A DNA stretch of 64,000 nucleotides from Hippophae tibetana (Eukaryota; Streptophyta; Magnoliopsida; Rosales; Elaeagnaceae). The stretch spans positions 14,451,190 through 14,515,189 of the forward strand of contig CM072811.1 of assembly GCA_037013495.1 (NCBI GenBank). Reading direction: 5' to 3'. Shown piece after piece: positions 45,351-56,995 of the stretch. The notes under the pieces were generated by a model. That model was given only the letters and a program-made list of their open reading frames with translations, ran no database searches and was not told where the DNA came from. The translations under genes and the position numbers were made by a program. Every line of letters starts with the position of its first letter. Positions within the stretch are counted from its first letter, which is position 1.

Positions 45351-45489
45351 CACTTACTATTTGTACTACACTTGTTAAAACCCTATAAATAGGGTTCTCT
45401 ATGTACATTGTAAAACACACCAATACAACATTAAATCATTCTTTCTTCTTATCTCTCTATACTCTTCACAAAGTTCAATATTCATAACA
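45351..45489 (+). mobile_element. Right half of a split solo LTR-like element
   Basis: Continues the repeat type of 39597-39725 (CACTTACTATTTGTACTACA), then CCCTATAAATAGGG (TATA box, 45391-45404) and a leader rich in C and T, ending TTCATAACA at 45489. The sense orientation is plus, opposite to the TRIM and copia inserted in it. Confidence 0.55.
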
Positions 45490-45559
45490 TTCAGTTTCTA
45501 GTTTCTACATAAAGGATAAATTTTATTTGAATAATAGTGAAAAAAAACATGCCTAATAA

Positions 45560-45945
45560 ATCAAGTTTATCAGGTTTTGCAGCCACCGCATTCTAAAGTT
45601 GGCAACGTTCAAGACTGTGCTTACAAGAAGCAATAAGGTAAGTGATGATATAAATAAGTGTTACTCTTATTAGTATGAATAGGATGAAAGGATGGTGTGT
45701 TTACCTTGCATATTTCTTCATCTGAATACATTCCAGCTAGATCAATGTTGCTTCTTACAGTTCCTTCAACTTTCCTCCTGAAGGTTCCACTAACCTAAAG
45801 AAGACTTGCATTAGAGTTGACTTCCAACTTCGGTTCAGCCGACAACTCCAACTTTCTCACCTCCATTAATGGTTAATGTGACACCTTTTCGAACCAAGGG
45901 AGTGTTTGGACGATATCTGACATGCTTGTCAAAAATTTATCTTAC
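45560..45945 (-). pseudogene. ABCC (MRP-type) transporter pseudogene, NBD2 exons
   Basis: Minus strand. The exon at about 45945-45705 reads [20 protein letters not shown], then GEKVGVVG followed by a stop where the Walker A motif GRTGSGKST should be, then EGTVRSNIDLAGMYSDEEIC and K at a GT donor. The next exon (45614-45560), after a CACAG acceptor, reads LERCQL, stop, NAVAAKPDKLD. Both match the second nucleotide-binding domain of plant ABCC transporters in order. The following exon is at 39600, so about 6 kb of retroelements fills that intron. Walker A loss and stops make it a pseudogene; the transmembrane half was not found in the window. Confidence 0.88.
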
Positions 45946-46049
45946 ATATTACGAAAACATATAAACAACCTTTCCTACAATTAGCATGCTCCAGGCATAC
46001 AACACTTCTGCTTCATTTCATCCTATTGCTTTCAGAAATAAGTAAAAAA

Positions 46050-48300
46050 TGTTATGAAAATGACCGAATAATTGACCTTATGATTTATCTCTATTATATA
46101 GACTCTACAAAATAATTCTATATATGTAAACAAATTCCAAAATAAATGAAATAAATATGGATGGCTATGAATAATAAATATGGATAGTTATAAGAAATAA
46201 AGGTGTATATGGACAGCCATAGACAGTTATGAATATAGACAACTTTGATGTTTGTTAACAGCCCCTTCAAATTGATGTGGGTTGATCAACAAGCATCAAT
46301 TTGTGACTTAGGAAGTAATGTCGATGACGAGTGAGAACTTTGGTGAAGATATCAGCAATTTTTAATTCAGTAGAAATATGTGGAAGAGTGATAACACGAG
46401 CTTCAAAGACTTCACGGATAGAGTGACAATTGACTTTAATATGCTTTATACACTCATGATAGACATGATTGGTCGTGATCTTAATAGCATTTGTATTATC
46501 GGCATGCAAAGGTGTAGGATCGGTCTCAGAGAAGTCTAACTCAACAAGCAAACCTTAAAGCCAAGTAATTTCAAGACAAGCAAAAGACATTGCTTGGTAC
46601 TCATATTCTATTGATGACTTAGAAACTCTGTCTTGCTTTTTACTCGTCTAGGAGATCAATGCATCACCTAAAAACACACACCAACTAGTGATGGAGTGAC
46701 GTGTATTAGTATAATCAGCCCAATTAGCATCGCTATAAGCAACAAGATGAAAATAATTTCCTGAAGGAAAGAATAAGCCACGGGCAGAAGTTCATTGAAT
46801 ATAGCATATGATTCGACGAAAAACAACCAAATGAAGATGATGAAGAGTCTAAAGAAATTGGTTGACTTGCTATACAACAAAAGAAATATTTGATCTAGTG
46901 ATGGTGAGATAGACAAGGTTACTTACCAATTTCCGATATAAACTAGGATAAACAAGTAAGTCATCCTCCTCTTTACGAAGCTTGACATTTAATTCTATGA
47001 GAGTATCGACAAAGATAGCTTCCTATAATCTATTTGTAGGCACCAAATCACTAGCATACTTGTGTTGAATTAGTGAAATACCAGAGGGACTACAATACAC
47101 CTCGAGACCAAGAAAATACGTAAGAGACCTAAGATCTTTCATATGAATGGATTTTGAGAGATAGGTCTTAAGCTGGACAAGTAAAGTTGAAGCAAAACCA
47201 GTGATCATAATATCATCCACGAAAACCAAAAGGACAACAATACGTATGTTTGATTTTCGAAGAAACAATGAAGTGTTATATTTTCTCTACTTGAAGGAAA
47301 ATTGTAATAAATTGATTCAAAAATTTTCAAACCAAGCCTATGGAGCTTGTTTGAAACCATAAAGAGAGTGACGAAGTTTACACACATTAGAGGACGGAGA
47401 GGAAAACAATCCTATGGGTGGCTTCATATAAATACATTCTTTAAGATTTCCATGAAGGAAAGCATTCTTAAAATCCATCTGATGTAGTGGTCAATCTATG
47501 AAAGCAGTAAGAGATAGAATAGTTCAAACAATAATTATTTTAACCACAAGAGCAAAGGTCTCCTCATAATTAATACCATATTCCTGATTGTTCCAAAGGG
47601 TAACAAACTGAGCTTTATAATGATCCAAACTTCCATTAGAACGAACCTTGACTGAGTAAACCCATTTACAACCTATAGGAACTATAGTGGAAGGATAAGA
47701 CTCAATGTCCTAGGTTTGATTGGCCTTTAGAGCAACTATTTCTTCTTGCATAGCTTGTCACCAACAATTATGCTTGACAGTATATGAGTAGCATATGAGA
47801 ATATCGCAATTGGACAATGCAATAGTAAGAGCTTAAATGGAATTTCCAGAAGAAAAACCATACTTATCTGAGGTACAGACATTCGAAAAGAGTGACGTAC
47901 CAAACGCTTTTGGAGGTACTGCAACTGATTGATTCCAGTGCATATTAGGATCAGATATCGGGTGAGCCACTGGAAGAGACCGTGGACTGCATTGTTTCGT
48001 ATACAACATACCTAGTTTAAAATGATAACTATTTTGAGGAAGATATAAGAACTGTTGCTCAATCGAGGAAATTATCATAGTAGAAGAAGAGGGCTCATAT
48101 GACATAGGAGGAGGAACACAATATTTAATTTTCCACACTTCTTCAAAAGAAATATCATTGAACTACTTTATCCTCTCAACAGAAACCATCATGTTTTCCA
48201 CTAAGCTATTCATATATATGGCTCATAACAATATTGCACTCGGGGACAAACCATAAGAGAGCGATAACCCAATTATTCTCTACATCATGTAAAAAAAATA
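46050..48300 (-). mobile_element. Ty1/copia element 4, truncated
   Basis: Minus strand. The 3' LTR is 46050-46260 (minus-strand TGTTAACAAACATCAAAG to TTTTCATAACA), with TATA-like CTATATAATAG inside and the PPT TTGAAGGGGC before it. Coding remnants extend to about 48200. Gag, protease and most of integrase are missing, and CACTA DNA starts at 48307. It lies upstream (minus sense) of the ABCC exons. Confidence 0.8.
46267..48200 (-). pseudogene. Copia element 4 integrase tail, reverse transcriptase and RNase H
   Basis: Integrase/RT linker fragment at 48138-47833. RT in broken frames: GCKWVYSVKVRSNGSLDHYK (near 47660), [20 protein letters not shown] (near 47480), [12 protein letters not shown] (near 47375), then 47268-47023 with LVFVDDIMITGF (FVDD variant) and MKDLRSLTYFLGLEV. 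RNase H tail at 46551-46267: LHADNTNAIKITTNHVYHEC, HIKVNCHSIREVF and IADIFTKVLTRHRHYF. Many stops and frameshifts; it is older than copia element 3. Confidence 0.85.
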
Positions 48301-48306
48301 AGACCA

Positions 48307-49060
48307 CACTACTACAATAAAGAGTATATAAGTCAGGATTTAAAGTCGTTTTTTCTTAAAACTGACTTATAATAAATTATAACAAATTTTAAGTTAGTAG
48401 ACTTATTAACTAACTCACAAAATAGCAAAAAATCAAAAAATAGTGTCAATTGATGGAGAAACCGATGCTACACATAGGATGTAGTGTCGGTTGTACACGT
48501 CAACCGACACAAGTCCATATGTAACATTGGTTGTACACATCAAACGACTTAAAATTATGGGTTGGTTGACGTGTACAACTGACGCTACATGTGGACTCAT
48601 GTCTGTTGACGTGGAAACCAATGCTACGTCCCATGTGTAGCGTTGGTTGTCACGTCAATCGACGCATAACTAGTAGCGTTGGTCCTACGTGTTAACCGAT
48701 GCTACATGTAGGACGTAGCGTTAGTTCTACGTGTAAAACATATCAATTGGTCATGTCAAACCAAATAGTTATTATCATATAAACTCATTGATAAAAAGAC
48801 TATTAAGTGGAATTATAGAAACACTTTGATAAAGTATATCAAGAATTGTAGTCCTATCAATAGTTCTTGGTATTCTCGGCACATCTTCATTCTCAACTAG
48901 ATTTCCACTTTGATATTCTTGTAGCACTGTAGTTGAGTCACCATTATCATGCGAAGCTAGTACACGTCTATCAACATGTAAAATTGCAGGTGAAATTGAT
49001 AACACATTTCTAAACGAAGACTTGTAACCTATATTCACAATCTAGAAAATTCAATGACAG
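48307..49060 (+). mobile_element. CACTA (En/Spm-type) transposon end with subterminal repeats
   Basis: Starts CACTACTACAATAAAGAG and matches the end at 22811 over about 80 bases. At about 48440-48740 a dense set of direct and inverted 10-14 base motifs follows (GATGCTACA, GACGCTACATGT, GTAGCGTTGGTT, ACGTCAACCGAC), the typical subterminal repeat region where CACTA transposase binds. An 87-codon minus-strand open frame (49038-48775) lies inside and shows no domain I recognise. The other terminus was not found; the right limit is a guess. Confidence 0.65.
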
Positions 49061-49594
49061 ATCTGATACATATAAAATCTACAAATTAAAGATACACAAT
49101 GTGCTATTTATGAATTCTTTATATAGAGTCTATACATCCAATGCCTACAAGCTTGTACATTACATTTACAAAAAAATCTATACAAAGTCTTGTAAAAACT
49201 TTGAACAGTATAATCCTCTCGATGACCATAATTAATCATTGCACAATATAATTTAACTAACCACGTGACAAAAATAATCATGTAAGTGCTAGTGCATAGT
49301 ATAGTCTAATATACATGAATAAATTATCATGGTAGTTTCATCAAATTGTTATGACATAAAAGTAAAATTAATATTAGAGATAAAATAAATATTTTATATA
49401 TATTTTTTATTTTAACAAGAATAAGAATAAAGATTATTATGTTAATATCATTACCCATTACAAAGCAAGAGAATTTACCATAAATGTACTATTCCATACA
49501 CATTATTATCCCCTACCTACCTTCCTAGTAAAGCAAAAATAAATCAAGAAATAAACAATTTCAAATAAAAAAACAGCCTTAGATTTACAACGGC
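49061..49594. other. AT-rich non-coding region
   Basis: No coding frame and no repeat boundary. The last bases before 49595 may be the old 3' UTR of the TSPO relic, because coding-like codons (AVVNLRLFF) continue on the minus strand past its stop to about 49565. Confidence 0.5.
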
Positions 49595-50076
49595 CTAAAA
49601 AGCAGTCCAAGTAGTACAAGGCTTTATAAGATCACCACCGATAGGATTGATTTCCTTGAACTCACGAGAACATCCGACAAGAGCACCAAACATCCCAGAG
49701 CAAACGATCAACCCAGCTCGAAGCACAATTGGATCCCAAATCAAACCCAATCCCAATTGGGCCAAGTAAAGATAAAGAGTTGTGGGGTTCTTATGGAACC
49801 CACCTTCAGCCCAAAAAGCCAAGAAGATAAGCCCATCAAGAAACTAAAAGCCATACATATCAAGTGTTTTGAAGAATTCCCATACCCATTGTTAGAGCTC
49901 AAGTAGATGACTAAAACGGTAAGACCCACAGGTAATGAAACTGCTACGGCTAAAGAACTAACACCACGTTTGGCCATGGCGATTCTGTTGTCATGTTTTC
50001 TTGGGCTAGTAGCAGCACTAGACGTTTTGCTACCAAAGTTGGCTTTTGTACGGTGTTTTAAGTTCGAAGAATCCAT
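49595..50076 (-). pseudogene. TSPO: TSPO (tryptophan-rich sensory/translocator protein) pseudogene
   Basis: Single exon on the minus strand, ATG at 50076. The plant-type N-terminus is followed by NRIAMAKRGVSSLAVAVSLP and NGYGNSSKH. Then about 16 residues (the family's SSWIPPLW... part of membrane segment 2) are missing. LMGLSSWLFGL runs into a frameshift, after which EGGFHKNPTTLYLYLAQLGL, WDPIVLRAG, EINPIGGDLIKPC and TWTAF follow. A TAG replaces a residue after TAF. TSPO is a five-helix membrane protein binding porphyrins and steroids; the Arabidopsis form is ABA/stress-induced and sits in the secretory pathway. With a deletion, a frameshift and a stop, this copy should make no normal protein. 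Confidence 0.88.
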
Positions 50077-50119
50077 GTTGGTTTCGGTGAAAAGGCAAAA
50101 ATAAGAGACATTGAGGAAT

Positions 50120-50160
50120 CTCACGCGGGGTTTATATAGAGATTGACGTGTATTTCGGGA
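50120..50160 (-). promoter_or_regulatory. Retained TATA box and ACGT motif of the TSPO pseudogene
   Basis: On the minus strand CTATATAAACC lies about 60 bases before the ATG (near 50127-50137). ACACGTCA, containing an ACGT core like those in ABA-responsive elements, lies a little further upstream. Confidence 0.5.
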
Positions 50161-50232
50161 GGAAGGGGGAGGATAAAACATGAGTGATGGTAACTTATTA
50201 AAGACTTGGTTTTTGTTTGTTTTTAAAACCAA

Positions 50233-50467
50233 GAATTAATTACAATTAAACATTTCAGAGGAAAGGTCTAAAAATATAAAACTATTTATCTTTGAGCATA
50301 AAATACTACCTAATACTTGGTGTTATACAATATTGGAGCCTTGACCATTGCCCGTATTAGAATCGTATTAGAATCCAAGTTACAAAAATCTCAATCATAT
50401 ATCTAATTTAATTATAATTTTTTATTAATTTAATCATTAATATTTGTTGACATCTATATTATACGTA

Positions 50468-50502
<35 letters not shown>

Positions 50503-53060
50503 TCTTTAACCTCAGTTAATTATAAACATCTATTATATCTCTAACAATTTTAAACTTGTGTTTTGTTTGCTACTAAAAATTGTATTTTATAAAGAAAAAA
50601 ATTATCTTCTAAGAGTAATTTATTTCTTTGCATTTACTGTTATTTTCCCCTCCCTTAAATATGGTTCTTCTTTAAAAATGTATTTTTTAATATATTTTCT
50701 CCTTTTGCTCACATATTTATAGTATTTTAATGATACACCACATTTTTAACCATATACTATTGTATAATAAAAAGTTACTTTCAGTTTTAATTATTGTTAT
50801 TGGAAGAATTATGAGTGTTGTTTATTTTCGTAAATAAAAAATTTATATGTAAACTTGTTTTTAAACTTACTATCAAGTATATCAAGAAAATGCAAACAAA
50901 AACTCAAATTTCAAATAATCGTATTTCAGGTATATTTTTATAATTATGATACATAAGATTACATTAATGCATTTAATAGTACATGTTCATAAATCTGAAA
51001 TTATTTTTGGTGCTAAAATATTTATTTAAACTTTAATCAATTTATGAAATTATTAATTAAATACTTTTAGATGTGTTTTAATATTTTGAAAATATATTTT
51101 AATTTTTTTTATTATATTAAAGTTTTTAATGAACTTCGAAAAATTAATCCCAAAATTCATTTAATCTTAATATTATTAAATATTATAATAAAAATTTGAC
51201 ATGTTAGTTGAGATTCTAATAAACGGACAAATTTGATTATTTTAGTATCAACAAAATAGTTTTCGCTACAATATATATTATGAAAAGAATTCCAAGCCTA
51301 TACTCTGTATGAGAGATAAATATGGTCATGTCCACTAACTATTACTTGAACACTTCATCTAAAGTATTGTTTAGCAGGTACAAGTCCAATTTTGTTTTTA
51401 AAAACATTGATGCCACTACAAAAAATAACATTTTTATGTTTATTTATTTAATATTTTAATTAATTACATTCTAAAATTTTTCAGTGGAGTTATTTATGTC
51501 AAGAGTTGTCGATTATATTTAGGAAATAAAAAAGAAAAGAAGAAGAAGGAGAAGGAGAATATAATGAACGAACGTCTAAGTGCTTTAAGTTGAACAAAAA
51601 GAAAAAGAAAACTAGACATGTTTGGTTACCTGCATATGATGTGTAAATATTGGGCAAACCTTCAATTATATATTAACGTTATATAATAATTTTTAATTTA
51701 TTATTTTTAATATTTTTTACTTTAATTGATAACTTATTATTGAAATATCTTTTAATCAACTATTTTGACTAAAAATTATTTAATTTAATCAAAATATTTA
51801 AGTCACTTATACAACATATGAAGTTATAATGTATGTCTTTCAAATTTTTTGTTTCAATTAACTACCTTTAGTATTGAAATGGGACTTAGGTTCACAAAAC
51901 TCTTGTAACTATAATGATAATATAATTTGGTATTTGAAATGTTTAGGTTAGCATTAGTAATTTGAAAAAACAGTTACTTAGGTCCAATTTTTAAAAATTG
52001 GAGGTAAAATTAAAATTCAATGCTTTTAAATTAAAAACAATAAAAAAATATTTTTGAGAAAAATAACTACAAACTAACTTTCCATTCCTTCCCTGCTCTC
52101 TCATCTCCTTTCTCTCACTCTTTACGTGCATATGTTTACTTTTGTTCTCTTTATCTCTATCTCCATCTCTCTTTTATCTTTCTTTCTCATCACCATTGTC
52201 GAAAGTTGAACATAAACTTACAAGCTATCAGTTATGGCTTACTTGCATTTTTTTTTCTTTTTCCCTATTGCTTTTTAAAGTTTCATAAGTTGAAACAATT
52301 GTGCATATTTAGATTGAACTTCTAACTCAAATAGTCATCCTAGACCTATAAGGTGCTAGATACGTCAACCCATGAAATCTTACGTGAACTCTATTCCAAC
52401 TCGGCCAATCTAGCCTCACAACGTGAATAAAGTAGATAGTAGAATAGAAATAAAATGAAAACAATATGCTTAGTTTAAAACACCACAGAAACAATCATTA
52501 TATAAGAAAGAATAATCTGCAAAAAATACACTAGTGATGGTATACCTCACGAACTCCTATCCAAACTAGCAACATATATTAACAGAAAAACATCACAAAG
52601 CAGGTGAATAAAGCAAACATAATGGACAAGGTATAAAGGATTCTCAATAACTTCAATACCTCTTATGGTGGAACATACTAAGTGAATGATGATTGTACTT
52701 TCATAGCATGCGATCATATATAACATAACATATAATAAGATAAATATGTATAGAATTCAGCTCTAATTTGGTAACATCATTGGGTTTCTTAATGCAATCA
52801 CTTGACAACAAGCAATTCATTATTTAAAGCAAATCAACAATTCAAAACATAAAAAAGATACTATAAACTAATACGTCTTACAATTGGAGCATCACACTCA
52901 AATGCACCTAAGCTGCATCCACTTGCTGGCAATACAAACATCTGATATCTAAATAAATCTAAGCTCATCTTCGAAGCTCCATCACTATATGATGTGATCG
53001 ACTATTGATGGCTCAACCTTCTAGTGGATAGACATTAATGCGACCTCCACCACCCGATCA
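50233..53060. other. AT-rich non-coding region
   Basis: No gene recognised. It contains a TA microsatellite at about 50472-50500 and long A/T tracts. From about 52300 the base composition is more even, but six-frame reading gives no domain. Confidence 0.6.
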
Positions 53061-53064
53061 CACA

Positions 53065-53340
53065 CAACACACCACTACATAGGCTTTTCATCTATAAAAT
53101 TATTACATCCTTGGAACTACCAGCCAACATGCGACATAGCATCACATAGACACCTCACCTATGGGACCTGTTACACTCTTCCAACTATAGTCGACATATG
53201 ACACTATCGCATATGCTTACCAATAAGGACAGTTACAACCTTGTAACTGCCAACTGATATATGGCACACTATGCATAAGCTCCTCACTTATGGGAACTAT
53301 TGCATCCTTACAACTATCAACTGATACTAGGTAACTCAAC
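53065..53340. repeat. Minisatellite with about 65-bp units
   Basis: About 3.5 to 4 diverged units share the order TTACATCCTTG-AACTACC, CAACTGATATATGGCAC, ATAGCATC/CTATGCATA, CTCACCTATGGG. Unit starts are near 53096, 53164, 53228 and 53294. Confidence 0.65.
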
Positions 53341-54650
53341 CTTGAAAGAAACTTGTATAAATGACATGGCTCTTTACTAGCCAATCATACATTCTTATCC
53401 TCAACAAAACCTTACTTAAGCTCACATTTTTTACATTCAATTAGGTGTGTGAGAAATATGAGAGAAGTTTCTCTCTCATGTCATACGTTCTACATATGAA
53501 CATACTATTTTTTGGACCCAATGCTTAGAAAAAAAATGAACCAATAAAGGACAAAGAATTTTTGGTGCCAAATGAACATAGCTTTCCCCTAGATTATTTC
53601 CAAAGAAACAAGAGAATGGGGAGAACTCATAGAAAAATTCATCCTCTTGGACCTTGACTTACCAACTTGGTAAGGGTAACCTTTACCTCAATAAGGGTAA
53701 ATTCCTTTTGCTTCCTTGTCGACTACCAAATTGGCCACCTCAACAAGCCCTCATTGAGCACCTTGATGAGTCTTTGTTGACCACCTTGGCAAGGGAAAAC
53801 GTTTCCATAGCTCACCTTCAACCAGGCCTTGATGAGCCTAGAGGGAGAACATTTGCGAGCTCACCACAACCCATATTGATTAACATTTCAAACACCGAGA
53901 AATACTGATTTTCCAATAAGATAACACAATAAAAAACGAATACCCAACAATACAAACTATATGCAATCTAAAAGACTAAGTATGTCTAACATGTATGTAT
54001 TAAATTATGTCCTAAGTGATATTAATCCACTAATAACAAAATTTACAAAAGGCAGATGTAAACATCAAATAAAATACAAACACATTATTTTGCATAGGGA
54101 ATGACAATACCAAAATAACATGACTTGGCATTTTTTTAATGTTTTTTTATTTTTTGATTTAAAAATATATATTTTCAATTTTATTCCCAGAAAAAATTCA
54201 ATTTGAAAAATTGGACTTAATGGACCATTTTTTAGAATTACATGACTAAGAGAGCTCACCTAAGTCTTTTCAATATTAAAGTTTATTAGCACTCTACTTT
54301 GCAACTCCAAACCTATTAAAATGTTTTTCAATCAACTATTTTATTTTTCAAAATTGTTACACTTGATTGAAATATTTAAGTTACCTATGTAGCATAAGAA
54401 GATATAAGAGCTTGATATGAATAAGATAATAAAGTTATAACTTTATGCATTGTGAATGTGACTTTAATATTTTGACCAAATTTTCCATTTTTAGTTACAA
54501 TAGTTAATTAAAAGAAAGTTCAATAATAGAATTAGTAAATTTGAAATAAAATATATCAAAAAGTATAAAATTGAAATTTTATGCATAGCATTAATACCTA
54601 AATGCACATTTTTTTCATAAATATTTGATCATATATGATGTTAAGAATGT
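53341..54650. other. Non-coding region with a weakly coding-like patch
   Basis: The open frame at 53654-53908 (84 codons) has balanced base composition but repeats CAACTTGGTAAGGG and ACCTTGGCAAGGG, and no domain is seen. The rest is AT-rich. It may be unrecognised retroelement LTR. Confidence 0.4.
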
Positions 54651-56995
54651 GAGATGAAGAGGAAATGTATTAACCAGTCATTGGCTACTCATGAAGTGTG
54701 TGCAATGAATAAGTAAATATACGTATTGCAACAAGTAATATAATGATAAGAAAATATCGCTCACATGAATATTATTTTATTAGAAACTAATTTTTAAAAT
54801 TAAAAATCAATATTTTTTGTGTTTTTATATTTTAAGGTAGAAAAATTAAAATAACTAAAAGTAAATAACAATAATTAATTAAATTAGATTTGGTGACTAA
54901 GAAGATATATGAGAAAATATCTAAGAATACTTAATTTCCCGATTTTCTAAACATGTGAATCACAAAAATCTCCCCAATAAAATTATCAATTAATTACATG
55001 ATCAATTGAATCTAATTTAGCATGTATTCCTCTCTCAAGTAAACTATATACCATATATGTATTTCTATGAATTATTTCACACTTATTATTCATATTTTTT
55101 ATTTTAATGTATATTATGTGTTATTAATTATGTGTATAAATTTGTGTGTTACGTAGGATGTGTATTTTATTTAAGCATAGAAGAGAATGGGGTATTTTAT
55201 TCATTTATTTATTTTAATAATTTTATGTATTTAGGTTTTTAATATATATGTATTGTGTGTAAATTATTTTATTGTAATAAATTTAATTCTAAAGTAATTA
55301 ATTAATATTTAATTTTTCAATTATTTGTGGTATTTAAACTTTTTTAAATAGATTTTGGTTTTTTCTGCTATTATGTAATCGAATACAGGTTTTGAGGATA
55401 ATAGAAAATGACACATGGCACAGTGTTGCATCACTCCTCACACGTGGTGATCTTCTATTGGTTGAATCTATTGATGTGGCATCTGTGTGGCTCACTCAAT
55501 TAGATCATATACTTGCGTGATACGTGGTAGCTTCTGATTGCTCTTGCATAAAAAATTCATAAAAATTCTAAAAATTATATTTTCACATATTTTTACTAAA
55601 AAAATTATATTATAATATTTTTAACCCCAAAAATACTATTTATTGAATAGAAAAAATAAATATTATGTAAAAGTACACAGATGACTCTACTTTCATAGAG
55701 TTATCACACCCCTAAACTTTCAAACTTTACTCTTTACTTGTACTCAAGTAAACCCAAGTATTGCTTAATAAAATGACATGTGTAGTATATTCATAAATAT
55801 ATATCTAATAATACATGCATATTTAGTGAAAACTAATCCCCTCAAAACTCGTATAATTTTATGACAAAGAGGTTCACATATTCATCAATCAACGTTCCAT
55901 TAATACAAGGATATGCAAGATTTTGAAAAATTGATTCGTGTGTATGTGCTACATATGATATCATCCAACGCACTCATAAAATCAACATATATGAGCATGT
56001 TAATCAATTCAATCTTAGAACAAGTCTCATAAGTCTATTTTTCACATCCCTCTCCACTAATATAAATATGCACTTAGCTAAAGATCAATAAGGACTTTAT
56101 ATGTTTGTAATGTAAGGCTTAGTTGGGGGTTGATAAATGAAAACATGTAGGATTTTTCCACATCTTAGCTTTCTTTTTGTTTATCATGCACTTTTTAACT
56201 ACAATTGAGCTTTTACATGATATTTCAGTGCACCTTCTCTTATCATTCTTTTAATATTCTTTTATTCCACATCCTTTTTTTGTAACTTTACAACCCCCCA
56301 AAACATATTTTCAATTCTATTTTCTTTTTCTTTAGAGGGATAAATGTGTTGTGATTTTTTCTTCTTCTTCTTTTATAGGTTACATTACATTTCACCTTAC
56401 TCTATAGCATAACACATGATTATATTTTATTTTATTTTCATACAAGCTAAAGGTCTAAGGCTAAAGGTATTATTTATTGGCTAGGCATAAAATGTGACTT
56501 AAAGATATGAATGGTTCTTTGTTAAGGTCAAGTAGGTGACTAAAGATTAACAATGGTGAGTTTGAAAGGCTTAATCGATCCAAATAAGGCATGAATAATT
56601 TCTCTTGCTAAATACTATTCATAATTTTGCCTCAAGTGATGATCAAATATATTCTAAAACCTGGTAGATCTTATCAACTCGCATATCACACAACAAATTT
56701 TCTTTCAATAAGAACACCAAAATCATTCATGAATATGTGCGTAAAAATTTGAATAAATTCAATCAAAACTAACAAGCATATCACATTATTAATGTAAATA
56801 TCTTAACAAAAATGTTACATTCCTTATCCTAATCATGACAACCAATTTTTATCATTGAGTTCATATGTTTCATATCAAGTATGCATGCATTTAGTTTTCA
56901 TATATTTATCAATTTCTACCCAAATCATTATTAAAAACATCATAAAAATTTAAAAAACAAATCCCCAAATTTTGAAAATGTATACTAAATACTAA
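54650..56995 (-). mobile_element. Gypsy 3' LTR region, minus sense (related to LTR-C)
   Basis: The left part (54690-55060) has the LTR 3' pattern seen at 12165 and 13556 (GTAAATATACGTATTGCAAC, AATATAATGATAAG, ATATCGCTCACATG, CATGTATTCCTCTCTCAAGT). The middle part (55395-55720) is directly repeated at 58215-58555 and carries ACATGGCA, ACACGTGGTGATC and ATTGGTTG, like the U3 of LTR-C. A PPT-like sequence at 57010-57060 borders it on the right. The limits are approximate. Confidence 0.5.

Noticed and set aside
48775-49038. 87-codon minus-strand frame as a separate gene
   Set aside because: It has no recognised domain and lies in CACTA-associated DNA. It could be transposase debris, but the sequence does not show it.
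53654-53908. 84-codon frame as a gene
   Set aside because: It overlaps short internal repeats, has no domain or partner exons, and is surrounded by non-coding repeat DNA.
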